A stretch of DNA of 64,000 nucleotides, from the NCBI GenBank assembly GCA_030220185.1, contig JASPKZ010004202.1, positions 3,840,001-3,904,000 of the forward strand, written 5' to 3'. Source of the DNA: Diploptera punctata (taxonomy: Eukaryota; Arthropoda; Insecta; Blattodea; Blaberidae). Under the pieces are notes generated by a model that was not told the DNA's origin, searched no databases, and saw only the letters and a program-made list of their open reading frames with translations. The translations under genes were made by a program, and so were the position numbers. Below, piece after piece: positions 40,013 to 49,384 of the stretch. Each line of letters starts with the position of its first letter. The first letter of the stretch is position 1.

Positions 40013-40555
40013 AAAATTATTCCCATACATTCCGTAAATGTAGAGACCATTGTGATAATGTAAAGAAGTACAGGTCAGAGCCAATTTCCTTCATGAAATG
40101 GTTGTCGTGAGAATTCCAAGAGGATGCAAATAACATCAATATTTGCAAAGTTAGGTTTTATCTTGCAAATTTTATGGGCTGCATGATTTTTAGATTATGT
40201 GGTAAGGCGAAGCTGGGAAAGATTTGAGCAATCTTAATCCTTATGAGGGGGGTACGGTGGTGGAAGGGTTTGAGGTGAAGGAGCGGGCGAGATTAAGAGA
40301 ATCACATCTGTAGATGCGGTGAGAAGGAGCTAGCGAGAAATCTTGGCGATTTACATTAGAATTACCGCCACCAAGACAATGAAACTGCGAGAGCTCTCCC
40401 TGCACTGCTGCATCATAGTTACTCTTACTGCCTAGTTTCATAAAAGTGTAATTTATTTTCGTAAATACATTTACTCTTTCATGTGACATCTCTTGATCAG
40501 ATTGAAGTTTTTTCCTCAGCGTCATATAGTAAATATTTTGAGGCCGAATTCTGAA
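40013..40555. other. Unassigned spacer
   Basis: Comparatively low-repeat sequence with some GC-rich parts (40240-40420). I see no exon structure or family similarity. Confidence 0.3.
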
Positions 40556-40932
40556 ACTTTTAATGTATGCAGACGATCTGGTAATTATACAGAAGTCAGA
40601 GGATGCTTTAGAAAGAGCCATTTACATGTTGAATCAATTAGGACTCTATTATAATCTCAAAGTCTCAACTTCAAAAACTAAAATTATGACTTTTCAGGGC
40701 AAAGTGCCAATCAGAGCAAAAATAGTAATCAATGATGAAATAATAGAACAGATAGCACATTTTAACTATCTTGGTTCAGATATAACATATAGCTATGATT
40801 GGGATATACATAATAAATTAAACCGATATCAAATGATGTGTGGCACCATAAGACGAACCCTCCGAGAAACTCGGCTCAGGTTTTATAAAATTATGGCTGT
40901 TCCTGTTCTTTTATATGGAGCTGAATCTTGGG
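40556..40932 (+). pseudogene. LINE-D RT core fragment (YADD box)
   Basis: The frame starting just before 40563 encodes LLMYADDLVIIQKSEDALER, LGLYYNLKVSTSKTKIMTFQ, EQIAHFNYLGSDITYSYDWD and RFYKIMAVPVLLYGAESW without interruption. It spans the RT active site to the post-palm helices. After 40932 the frame runs into unrelated DNA, so the frame to 41099 is chimeric. Endonuclease and terminal domain are missing. Confidence 0.8.
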
Positions 40933-41023
40933 TACCACTCCTCGAAGGAAGACGTATTCGATGTGCAGCCACTGTCTATCCATTTCTTGACTGGTCTTCC
41001 TCTTTTTCTTCTCCAGTCCATAC
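40933..41023 (-). mobile_element. Small LINE post-RT fragment, minus strand
   Basis: The minus strand reads MDWRRKRGRPVKKWIDSGCT, the GRP-type terminal motif seen in other LINEs here, in opposite orientation to the preceding LINE-D. Confidence 0.5.
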
Positions 41024-41338
41024 AATACAGGTTCGTTTAACAAATATGTGTGTGTGTGACATCTGTCTTACAAATAACCAGTGGACTGTAAAATCTTAAA
41101 TTCGTTTAAGATCTGAGACTGATTGTGTACGTATCTTCCACAGGTTGCGTTTTGAATTTAAGGGGAAAAGATGACTAAATCGTATGTATCATTGTTTCGT
41201 ACGTAAAAATGCATATACGGTACGCTTTAATCTAAGAATGATTAATATTTTTTTTGTTTTTTATAATGCGGAATGTTATCTAATGTGGAAAAAAATTGGT
41301 CACATGCGATTCTGCTTTGAACAAGTTCTACTGTATAT
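41024..41338 (+). mobile_element. Tigger-like deletion derivative
   Basis: Matches the 5' region (GTTCGTTTAACAAATAT; ATGACTAAATCGTATGTATC at 41171) and 3' region (TTTTTATAATGCGGAATGTT) of the element at 23570 with the transposase removed. It ends CAAGTTCTACTG before TA; inverted, CAGTAGAACTTG matches the 5' TIR CAGTAAAACGTG. The left TIR is missing. Confidence 0.75.
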
Positions 41339-41340
41339 TA

Positions 41341-41560
41341 ATTCATTTTCCGATCTGTTATTGTGCAGCCAGCCACACTCCTCAAAAACCTAATTTCAGA
41401 AGTCGTTATTCTTCTTTTCTGATTCTTGGTTAAGACCCAGTGTTCTGATCCATACAGTAGTGTTGGAACCGCCATAGTTTTATAAAATTTTAAAAGTGTC
41501 TTCTTTCTAGTTCCTTTGACACTTCGTTTTGTGGTGCCACACAATAATTAAATTTATTTA
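41341..41560 (-). mobile_element. LINE-D fragment, minus strand
   Basis: The minus-strand frame at 41338-41544 encodes MCGTTKRSVKGTRKKTLLKF, YKTMAVPTLLYGSEHWVLTK and EIRFLRSVAGCTITDRKM. Both ends are truncated. Confidence 0.75.
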
Positions 41561-41601
41561 TTTATTCTGCAATTTTTCACTTTTTCTATATAACACATTG
41601 T

Positions 41602-41880
41602 ATCCCAAACTAACTAACTCACTGGCATTACATAGCTTGTAGGTTCATGGCCGCGCGGATATAAGCTGTCTACACACCCCTAATCTGAGTTGTTTTCTCG
41701 TAATCATCACCTGCATAACCTATTCCCCTCAAAATCATGGTTAATTTTATTATCCCACCTCATTCTGTGTTCCCTCTGGCTTTCCTATAAGTAGCTTCCA
41801 TGCCCCTCTTTCATCCCCCCTTCGTGTCACATGTCCTGTCCTCGCAGTCTACGATACTTATGTGTTCTTTTTATATCTGC
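41602..41880 (-). mobile_element. LINE-A 3' end, minus strand, degraded
   Basis: Tail AACTAACTAACTCACTGGCA, then GTAGGTTCATGGCCGCGCGG and the RW-x-GH region (ATGTCCTGTCCTCGCAGTCT) with several indels. Confidence 0.8.
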
Positions 41881-42025
41881 CACGATAATTAAAATTGCTC
41901 ACCTGTTGTATTGTTTTATCTCTAATGAGATTTTTACTCTTAGTTGTTCATTTTTTTGCTACTAGGTTGTCTTTTATGACATTTCTGGCTTCCTCTCCTG
42001 GCATTGGCGCAATTGTAATCTTTTT

Positions 42026-42270
42026 TTTTAGGTTAGGTCTCCTGTAAGGCGGAGTTACTTTATCCCGATGATGTGATGGATGATAAATGATAACGAAGCA
42101 CCAGAAGAGTCCTTAACCTAAACTTAACCTAAATTCCAGACCATGAGCAACCACAGGAATGATTCCCTTCAAGAAAAAATGCCTATAGTGTAATCGGGAA
42201 TCGAACCTGGGACCTCAACAAATGTAGTCAGAAATACTGACCACTTGCTCATGATGCTGGTCAAATTTAC
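42026..42270 (-). repeat. SINE-5, tRNA-derived, minus strand
   Basis: The minus strand has the B-box-like CCAGGTTCGATTCCCGA in a tRNA-like head (42180-42270) and a body containing GGTTAAGTTTAGGTTAAGGA. Only one copy is in the window; the A box is not clear. Confidence 0.55.
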
Positions 42271-42378
42271 GATATTGAGCCACGTCTTTACTTCCCTTTG
42301 AGAGGTAAACACCCTCAGGAAATGAATTACTTTGGAGAGAAACGAATGTCACCACATCTGTTAAAAGGATTGAAAATC

Positions 42379-43369
42379 TTCTTCTTCTTCTTCTTCTTCT
42401 TCATCACGGTTTAGGCTTATTTACTAGCCTGTGTCGGCTCCAAATTGCTGCTGTTTCCATCTTTTCTTTGGTCTTCCCAAACTTCTTCTTCCTCGTGGTG
42501 AATAGCTGTATGCTGCTTTTGGTATTCTACTGTCAGTTTGCCATGTGTTCTTTGCAGTTTGTTCTGTATTTCACTATTGTTGTGTTTAATTCCTCTAGTT
42601 TTAGTTGTTGTGTTATGTTTTTTGTCTGTTCTTTGATATCCTGCTATTGGTCTGAGGAATCTCATTTCAGCAGCTTGTATTCTGGCAGATAGTTGTGTTG
42701 TCACTGTCCATGTTTCGGATCCATAAGTAATAATAGGAACTGCCATTGTCTTGTATAATTTCATTATGGAGTCTTTCCTGGCTTTATTTTTCAAAGTTTT
42801 TTTAGTGTTCCTGTTATATAATTAAACTTATTTAGTTTGTTATTTATATCTGTTTCCATTGTGTAGGATATTTGACAACCTAGGAAGTTATATCTTTCCA
42901 CTTGTTCTATTAGTTTATTTTCTAATATTATCTTTGTCCGAACTGGATGAGCGCCCTTGAAGACCATTGTTTTTTATTTTTCTGATGATATTTCCATGTT
43001 GAGGATTTAAATATAAAATTATGGAATATTCACCTGAAAGGTCCGTCTCCTCAACTTAATTAATCATTTAACTGTAGCGCTTTCGGGACTTGTCCCATCA
43101 TCGGCAGGATTCGAAACTGGTGTTTCCCTGAAGATCTGGTAGAAGGGGTTACATGTATTGGGTTCGTTTTCGTTTATCAGATTGCCGTTGTTGTGAGCTG
43201 CTTTCATGATTTCCATCTCTTCGATAAACGTAGTCCCGAAAGCGCTACAGTTAAATAATTAATTAAGTTGAGGAGACGGACCTTTCAGGTGAATATTCCA
43301 TAATTTTATATTTAAATTTTGAATAATACCTCAACGGAACACATCATGAATCTTATAAAGTTGATGTTG
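42379..43369 (-). mobile_element. LINE-D insertion inside LINE-C
   Basis: The minus strand encodes SEKSKTMVFKGAHPVRTKII, EQVERYNFLGCQISYTMETD, LKNKARKDSIMKLYKTMAVP, ITYGSETWTVTTQLSARIQA, AEMRFLRPIAGYQRTDKKHN and degraded terminal codons, ending in a (GAA)n tail (CTT run from 42379). An exact 13-bp duplication flanks 42379-43369. A palindromic module occupies its 5' side. Confidence 0.85.
43005..43317. repeat. Palindromic module with GATGATGG/CCGAAA core
   Basis: Arms of about 85 bp: ATTTAAATATAAAATTATGG at 43005 through GTAGCGCTTTCGGGACT, mirrored by AGTCCCGAAAGCGCTACAG at 43232 through CCATAATTTTATATTTAAAT. The loop is about 140 bp. On the minus strand the left arm reads CGATGAT-GGGAC-AA-GTCCC-GAAAGCGCTAC. 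Confidence 0.75.
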
Positions 43370-43587
43370 AGGATTGAAAATCAAACTCTTTAATAGTACG
43401 GCCATGTACAGAGAATGGAAGATGAAAGATGGCCAAAAATATATACCAATGGTCACCTCTGGAAGAAATGAACGTGACAGACCAAGATGGGAATGGAAAA
43501 CCTATGCCAGAACTGTAATGGATGATAGGAATTTGGAAGAAGTGGGGGAAAGCCGAAGAAGAAGAATCATGTCTTTACTTTCCTTTG

Positions 43588-44200
43588 TAAATAAATTATC
43601 GTCCTGATTTTTATGCTGAACAATTGAACTTGGATTGAACCTTCGAAGAACGGATTCAGAGATGAGAATGATTGTGTTGTGAATGGTTTGTGTGGTCCAG
43701 TCACTGAACAGACACTATAGGATACTGGTGTGGAGTGAATTCTATTTCACGTGTTGGAAAATTTGCTGATGTAGCCGTGTTTGCGGGGAAACCGAGTGCA
43801 AATGAGTTAATGCCCACGAAATATGTACACGTGCAGGATGATGAATGGCACGACTCCAATTGTACCAGAAAATGTGAAATCCTGAGGAAGCATGCCTCTT
43901 ATGCTGCATTATTTTAAATTAAAAACACATTTACACGACTGGCACAGATGTGAAAATAAAAAAGTGTGTTTATTCTTGACTCGAGATTAAAATATAATTT
44001 CCATTTTTCTCAGAAAATGTACAACTTGTCATTAGTAAAGCGTAAAATACGGCTTTGTTTCTTTTTTCAGGGATATTTTTGTTTCGCGTGCCATTTCATC
44101 AATCCAAATGTTTTTAATACATGGCTTCATTAGGCTCTCTGATACTCATAAATTAGGCACACCACCCTCTATATCCTCCATAACACTATCTATTACTCAA
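43588..44200. other. Unassigned spacer
   Basis: No repeat or exon recognised. The 60-codon frame at 43735 has no known motif. Confidence 0.3.
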
Positions 44201-44204
44201 AATC

Positions 44205-44300
44205 TTCTACAGTTTCTCTTGCTAGAACTCCATCCCATATCAGAGACTGCCAAACTTTACCATTTTTCAGAAATAAACTACTTGTTTTGGTCGATGTGAC
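44205..44300 (+). mobile_element. LINE-K coding fragment
   Basis: Resembles the LARTWN-x(5)-V/IRDCQ-x-LPFFRNKL end of LINE-K (TTGCTAGAACTCCATCCCAT; AGAGACTGCCAAACTTTACC). Short and frameshifted. Confidence 0.55.
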
Positions 44301-44303
44301 TAA

Positions 44304-44690
44304 TTTCTTCTTCTTCTTCTTCTTCCGAATGCAGTATTGGGTGATGATGCCCGTTCTGCGACTACAAAAACTGATCTTTCCATCGGTTGAAGGGTCTTCC
44401 GAGGTCTCTTTTGCCTTTAGGGTTGAGGTGGTAAATCATCTTTGGTAAACGGGAATTTGACATTCTCTGGACGTGTTGGAACCATTTAATCTGATAATTT
44501 TGTATATGTTCAACCATTTCCCTACTATTCCACTGCATCCTTATCTCATCACTCTTCATTCTATCCTTTAATGTTACTCCAGTTAGTGATCGGAGGAATC
44601 TCATTTGTGAACTATTAATGCGGGATTTATCTTTTGCTCGAAGTGTCCAGCATTCACTTCCGTGTTTCTTATACTTACCAATATTGTTGT
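44304..44690 (-). mobile_element. LINE-D 3' end, minus strand
   Basis: The minus-strand frame 44362-44604 encodes MRFLRSLTGVTLKDRMKSDE, QIKWFQHVQRMSNSRLPKMI, LNPKGKRDLGRPFNRWKDQF and a stop; upstream LRAKDKSRINSSQ joins in frame. The tail is (GAA)n. 5'-truncated. Confidence 0.85.
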
Positions 44691-44960
44691 CACTGGAAGT
44701 AAATCAACGTTCCCACATCTAACCTGGTTGCTATGCAAACAAAAGAAATCGCAATGCTGATATGCACTCAAAAAGCACACGTTCGGTAAGTAAAATAAAA
44801 CATTTCTTGAATGTTTTGTACACTAACTCGTACCTTTCTTTAGACTTTTCCAGAATTAATGCAGAACATCCCACTCTCCAGGCTTCTTCAATTTCTCTAT
44901 CATCTATCATGACTCCTTCCATAACCTAGTTCTCTCACCACGTGCTAATGTAGTTCATAT
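44686..44960. other. Spacer
   Basis: Probably partly the 5' end of the following mariner remnant; nothing else recognised. Confidence 0.25.
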
Positions 44961-44964
44961 CAAA

Positions 44965-45765
44965 ATGGCTGCTTTCACAGGTGCCGAGCGGCTCGTTGTG
45001 TGTTTTTGTTCGAAGAAACTAAATCTGCGACAATTGTTCAGCGTAGATTTCTTACCCAGTATAACAAGCCATCAGGAAAAAATGGAAGTGGGGAGGCCAC
45101 GTCGCAAGAATACAGGACGACAGGTGGACAATAAAAACAACCATGTGGGACCCGTACACAGGCAAGAGACAGCGCGGAAGACCAAGACGACGATGGGCTG
45201 ATATCTTCAAAGAACGAGCAGGGGCGCAATGGTCCAGAGTCGCCAGATGCAGGAAAAGATGGAGAACGATGGAGAGCCAACTGTGTATTAACTAATCGCA
45301 GAACAGACAGTGTATACAAACCAAGTGCTACATCCAAGTCAACTTCTCACCACGGAGTAGCTCACCGGGTGACACTCTCAAATAGAGCTTAACCCCTGTA
45401 CAGGGAGGCCTTTGCCCTAAAGGGACATATCAGGCTTTATTTATTTATTTATTTATTTATTATGGTAAGGATCCTCCTAGCAGGCCAACAATTTATTCTT
45501 GGCACCAAACATTTGTTAGGACTGGCTGTTCTGTTAGTCATTCCAAGCATACTGGCCGTCCACGTACAGCTGAAGCTGTGGTTGAACAAGTGAGGGATAG
45601 CTTTCCTCGGAGCCCTAGGATATGACATTTAAACCAAATCTGTAGGTCTTCAAAATTTGATGAATTGTGCTATCATATGACATTTAAACCAATTCTGTAG
45701 GTCTTATAAATAAATGTCTATACGCTTGTAAAGTTGTAAAGTCAATTTTGAATCACGGTGTATAC
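44965..45765 (+). pseudogene. Tc1/mariner-type transposase N-terminal remnant split by LINE-T
   Basis: 44965-45061 encodes MAAFTGAER, a one-base shift, then CVFLFEETKSATIVQRRFLT and QY. 45455-45620 continues YGKDPPSRPTIYSWHQTFVR, TGCSVSHSKHTGRPRTAEAV and VEQVRDSFPRSPR. This is the helix-turn-helix plus GRPR region of mariner-like transposases. A repeat of TATGACATTTAAACCAA-TCTG (45624, 45672) and AT-rich DNA to about 45765 follow. The catalytic DDE part is absent. Confidence 0.75.
45062..45455 (+). mobile_element. LINE-T 3' end inside mariner remnant
   Basis: From 45068 one open frame reads AIRKKWKWGGHVARIQDDRW, TIKTTMWDPYTGKRQRGRPR, RRWADIFKERAGAQWSRVAR, RKRWRTMESQLCIN and a stop, then a 3' UTR and a (TTTA)n tail at 45436-45455. 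It is the least damaged post-RT domain of its family here, and it interrupts the transposase between codons for QY and YGK. Confidence 0.8.
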
Positions 45766-45780
45766 ATAAAGTTTTACCGG

Positions 45781-46209
45781 GGTTGTAAGGGGTAGTGACG
45801 TGTGTATAACCTCTCCTACCCAATTCTCATCCTCACCTTCTCGTGGTACAACCCGTTTTCACAAACGAGGCTCTGAGGACCGAGTCACGGCGGTATAACC
45901 GTTCCATCGGGTACTGAGTAAATGCAGTATCCTAATGTCTGTCCAGAGACTAAAAGGTAGCAGCCCTACCACTGGACTACTTAGCGTCGGGCCAGTAACC
46001 TGTCCTAAGGAACTTCAAAACTACTTTCAAGTCTCAACACGAAAAAATCCAGAAGGATGATATCAAAACAAATGTTAAGATATCAACCTACAGGAAGAAG
46101 AAGACCAGGACGTCCACTCAAAAGACTTCTGGATGGTGTTTCTCTTGAGGCCGAAACAGGTCAACAAATGGCCTAAATTCGTGAATGTACTATGATGATG
46201 ATGATGATG
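45781..46209 (+). mobile_element. Composite insertion: possible SINE plus LINE-D 3' end
   Basis: AAGTTTTACCGG stands at 45769-45780 and 46210-46221, enclosing the whole segment. 46055-46209 is a LINE-D end (KQMLRYQPTGRRRPGRPLKR, LLDGVSLEAETGQQMA and a (GAT)n tail) nearly identical to the copy at 5246. 45781-46010 is unrelated to LINE-D and contains, on the minus strand, TAGTCCAGTGGTAGGGC, an A-box-like motif. Confidence 0.65.
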
Positions 46210-46221
46210 AAGTTTTACCGG

Positions 46222-46674
46222 TTTCAGATTTATACCTGGTGCTTCAGAAAACTGAGCCTTACTTACTCGTCTGATACAATTTGTTCGGTGTTTCTCATAT
46301 GTCTGAAATAATTACTGGGTTTATTTATTCACATATAAGTTTATAAAATGCACAGTTTTTAATCATATTTTAATTTTTAAGAAATATTGCTTAAATTTCC
46401 AAGAACAGTTCTCAAGTTTCTAAGTTTACAAGATATAACACAAAACTTGCAAAGTTTGCACTTCCATATGCACAGTTTCTTCATAGTACTTGATTACTGC
46501 TTTAAAAAGAAAACTAACTTCTTTATTATTTATTACAGTAGTCAGTGTTGTGATATTTCTTTTTTATCTCAGTTTATAAATCTATAAACTTGAAACAAAG
46601 AAAAATAATATTCTAATTTAAATACATTTTTGTAACTTAGTTCATTATTTAACATATACCACTCATCATAGTAA
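46222..46674. other. Unassigned AT-rich spacer
   Basis: No gene or recognised repeat. Confidence 0.3.
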
Positions 46675-46946
46675 AAGGCTGCACTAGAATGGACCAGATA
46701 AGAAACGAGGATATCCGTGAAGAACTGCGGATCTACTCCATAAAAGAAAATATATTTAACAACAAGATACAGTGGAAAGAACATGTAGAAAGAATGGAAG
46801 AAAGTAGATTACCAAATAAAATCTTCCATTATTTGCAAGAGGAAGAAGAGATGTCGGACGTCCTCGGAAGAGATGGTCTTAGATCTATTAGTGAAGACGG
46901 ACAGACAACTCTTGCCTAAACCAGGAAGTGAAGAAGAAGAAGAAAC
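46675..46946 (+). mobile_element. LINE-D 3' end
   Basis: The frame 46689-46919 encodes MDQIRNEDIREELRIYSIKE, NNKIQWKEHVERMEESRLPN, KIFHYLQ and, after a likely frameshift, degraded GRRDVGRPRKRW. It ends in a GAAGAAGAAGAAG tail. The closest relative is the minus copy at 52309-52622. Confidence 0.8.
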
Positions 46947-47000
46947 AAATTTTATTTTCCATCTCCATAAAATCTTCTATATATATATATATATATATTG

Positions 47001-47570
47001 TCCACCGCTGTGATCTCGAGGTAGCGTGCTGCCTTGTCACGCAGCGGGCCCGGCGTGCGTGGTTTACGATGCCCTGCTCTAGTGAGGATAACTCCTCATC
47101 TCAACCATATCCTGTCCAAATTTACGGCTAAAACACCAGCGCCGTACAATACGCTTGAGCTAAGTGAATTACAGCTCCATACAGACACACACTTATGGAA
47201 TTTGGCTACCAAGGAGCCACAATTGAGGTTCCAGTATGTAGCACAATGGGCAATGCAATTCGCATTCCCACCATAGTAGTAGTAGTAGGCCCGGGTTCGA
47301 TTCCCGGTCGAGACAGACTCCTCAGTGAGGTTTTTTCGGGCTTTTTCCTCACCTGTAAGACGAATGTCGGGAAGCTTAGGGCCCAACTGTCCCCGAAAAT
47401 CATCCGACCGTTATCATCATCCTTATCATTATCACCATCATCCTTCACGGTGTGGAAAATAACGGGAAGCTACCACACCTTTAATTTCCTAGTAAAGCTG
47501 CAAAGAATAGCATGGAAATTCTATGATTGCAGTGAAAGACCTGCCCTCGGGTAGAATTACTATGGATGGA
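47001..47570 (+). repeat. SINE-2 copy split by SINE-3
   Basis: The tRNA-like head GTCCACCGCTGTGATCTCGA, GGTAGCGTGCTGCCTTGTCA is cut after GCGGGCCCGG and resumes at 47287 with GGCCCGGGTTCGATTCCCGG (B box). The body has TTTTTCCTCACCTGTAAGAC, a CATCATCATCC stretch, and ends GAATTACTATGGATGGA. Copies lie at 49826 (minus) and 51956. Confidence 0.85.
47054..47286 (+). repeat. SINE-3 inside the tRNA head of SINE-2
   Basis: CGTGCGTGGTTTACGATGCC through CCACCATAGTAGTAGTAG matches the SINE-3 copies at 26806 and 59970. GGCCCGG at 47047-47053 and 47287-47293 is the 7-bp duplication. Confidence 0.8.
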
Positions 47571-47821
47571 TAAAAAACTGACTAACGTTAAGAGTGTGGC
47601 CAATTTATACACGGTAAATGCCGAAAATTACTTAGTTAAGACTACAGCGGTTCGTGACACCAGTCAGGAATAAAATGGCGGCAAGTACGAATTATATGTA
47701 TTATATATTATTTCAAATAAAGTTCAGTTTATTTAAATGCAGTGATTTGTTTCCTATAATGTATATTAATACTGGCTTTTTGGATATGTTTTGTATATAC
47801 ATTGTACTCGTACGTAGTATA

Positions 47822-47901
47822 CAGGGTGGACCGCTCGAATGGACCTAATTTCAATTGCTTGTTACTGGCAAACGGTTGAAGATAGAAACTTAAAACAACG
47901 T
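47822..47901 (+). repeat. Left 80-bp TIR of mariner-like element
   Basis: Exact inverse of 49062-49141 by base-by-base reading. Confidence 0.93.
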
Positions 47902-47986
47902 ACAGAAAAACTCACCAAGTTTCGAATCCTGTCGGTAGATGGCACAAAGATACGTTTCTCGTTCTTAGATTTAATTGTTTGTGAAA

Positions 47987-49022
47987 ATGGCGACTCCGCA
48001 GATGAAAGCGCAAGCTGTTTTGTGGTATGCGGAGTTTAAATCAATCATTAGAGTTCAAAGGGAGTTCCGGCGTGTGTTTAACCGTGATGCTCCAACTGCT
48101 AGAAGCATAAAGAAGTGGCGTGATACATTATTAGCTACCGGATCTGTGTTGAAGAAGCATGGTGGTGGTCGCAGAGCATCCGATGAAATGGTAGCAAATG
48201 TTCAAGCCGTATTTGAGCGAAGCCCCCGGAAGTCATTAAGAAGAGCTTCGCGGGAACTTCAAATACCAAAATCGACATTACAACGGATTGTCCACAAACG
48301 CCTCAAAACTGCACGCATATAAAGTGCAGTTAGTGCAACGTCTGGAGCCGAATGACATGCCGAAACGAGTGGAATTCGCCAATACGATGCTGGACCGTCT
48401 CGGCGCTGATCCTGACTTCATGACCAAGATTTTCTTCTCGGACGAAGCCACTTTCCATTTGTCAGGCAAGGTAAACCGGCATAATGTGCGGATCTGGGGA
48501 TCGGAGAATCCTCACGCTATTCAAGAGCATGTTCGTGATAGTCCGAAGATGAATGTTTGGTGCAGTTTGTCACATAATAAGGTCATTGGACCGTTTTTCT
48601 TCGCCGAGAAAACTGTTCGTGGTACCACATATCTTGACATGCTGGAGCAGTTCTTCTTTCCACAAATTGAACAACTGCAGCCTAACATCGTTTTCCAGCA
48701 AGATGGTGCTCCTCCCCACTGGTCCAATGAAGTTCGTACGACTTTGGACAACATTTTCCCTGGCCGTTGGATTGGTAGGGGAGGACCAATCGCGTGGCCC
48801 CCGAGATCTCCCGATTTAACACCACTGGATTTCTTTCTCTGGGGCTATGTCAAAGATAAAGTTTACACCACCCCAGTCAAAGACCTTCGTGATCTTCGTG
48901 AGCGCATCATAGAGGCTATTGAGAACATTCCAGAAGACATACTCCAACGTACTTGGCAAGAAATTGTTCATCGCTTTGATATCGTCACAGTGACTGCTGG
49001 GGCTCATATAGAGATGTGGTGA
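47987..49022 (+). pseudogene. Mariner-like transposase, one frameshift
   Basis: ATG at 47987 (context AAAATGG) opens MATPQMKAQAVLWYAEFKS, an N-terminal helix-turn-helix, with a second one around SPRKSLRRASRELQIPKSTL. An extra A in the AAAA run at 48305-48308 shifts the frame; the other frame continues to the stop at 49022. Compensating that base, the length is 344 codons, normal for the superfamily. The catalytic triad is visible: SDEATF (D about 152), QQDGAPPHW (D about 239) and RSPDLTPLDFFLWG (D about 276), with 36 residues between the last two, unlike the 34 of classical mariner. HTH, triad and C-terminus are all present. Confidence 0.9.
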
Positions 49023-49061
49023 TCTGGATATCAAAACTTGGTGAGTTTTTCTGTACTATGA

Positions 49062-49141
49062 ACGTTGTTTTAAGTTTCTATCTTCAACCGTTTGCCAGTA
49101 ACAAGCAATTGAAATTAGGTCCATTCGAGCGGTCCACCCTG
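49062..49141 (-). repeat. Right 80-bp TIR of mariner-like element
   Basis: Exact inverse of 47822-47901; ends GGTCCACCCTG before TA. Confidence 0.93.
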
Positions 49142-49384
49142 TACATAAAGGGCAGTGGTTTTACTTCCAGTCCTAGCTAGGTAATTTTTAATATTACAAT
49201 ATAGTTATTTAGTTATTTATAGGTTGGCAACCCCGAAATTTGGGATATTGAACTTTGAGTCTTGGTCTCTATTCCTGTAGGTGCTATAGAACGCACTGTC
49301 GTGCAAAACAATTTTTTACGTAACAGAAAATCGCCATTCCGCAATGATTAAGATAGATTATAGATTTGTTCTAAGTGACATTGT

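Larger units (their letters stand above)
42301..43567 (+). mobile_element. LINE-C copy split by LINE-D
   Basis: 42301-42378 (ELLWRETNVTTSVKRIEN) and 43370-43567 (degraded HVQRMEDERWPK, GRNERDRPRWEWKTYARTVM, DDRNLEE) form one LINE-C end with a (GAA)n tail. AGGATTGAAAATC at 42366-42378 and 43370-43382 marks the internal insertion. The outer 20-mers at 42281-42300 and 43568-43587 differ by two transitions and are the LINE-C target duplication. Confidence 0.85.
47822..49141 (+). mobile_element. Nearly intact mariner-like DNA transposon
   Basis: 1320 bp bounded by perfect 80-bp TIRs (CAGGGTGGACCGCTCGAATG at 47822; the inverse ending at 49141). The next 20 or so bases also match after a 7-nt gap on the left side. 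It is flanked by TA at 47820-47821 and 49142-49143. It contains a single transposase frame with one frameshift. It sits between a SINE-2 and a LINE-A. Length, TIRs and TA duplication fit IS630/Tc1/mariner. Confidence 0.93.

Noticed and set aside
40563..41099. Single 178-codon gene
   Set aside because: The frame joins a LINE-D RT core to an antisense LINE fragment and a Tigger derivative; it is a chance fusion.
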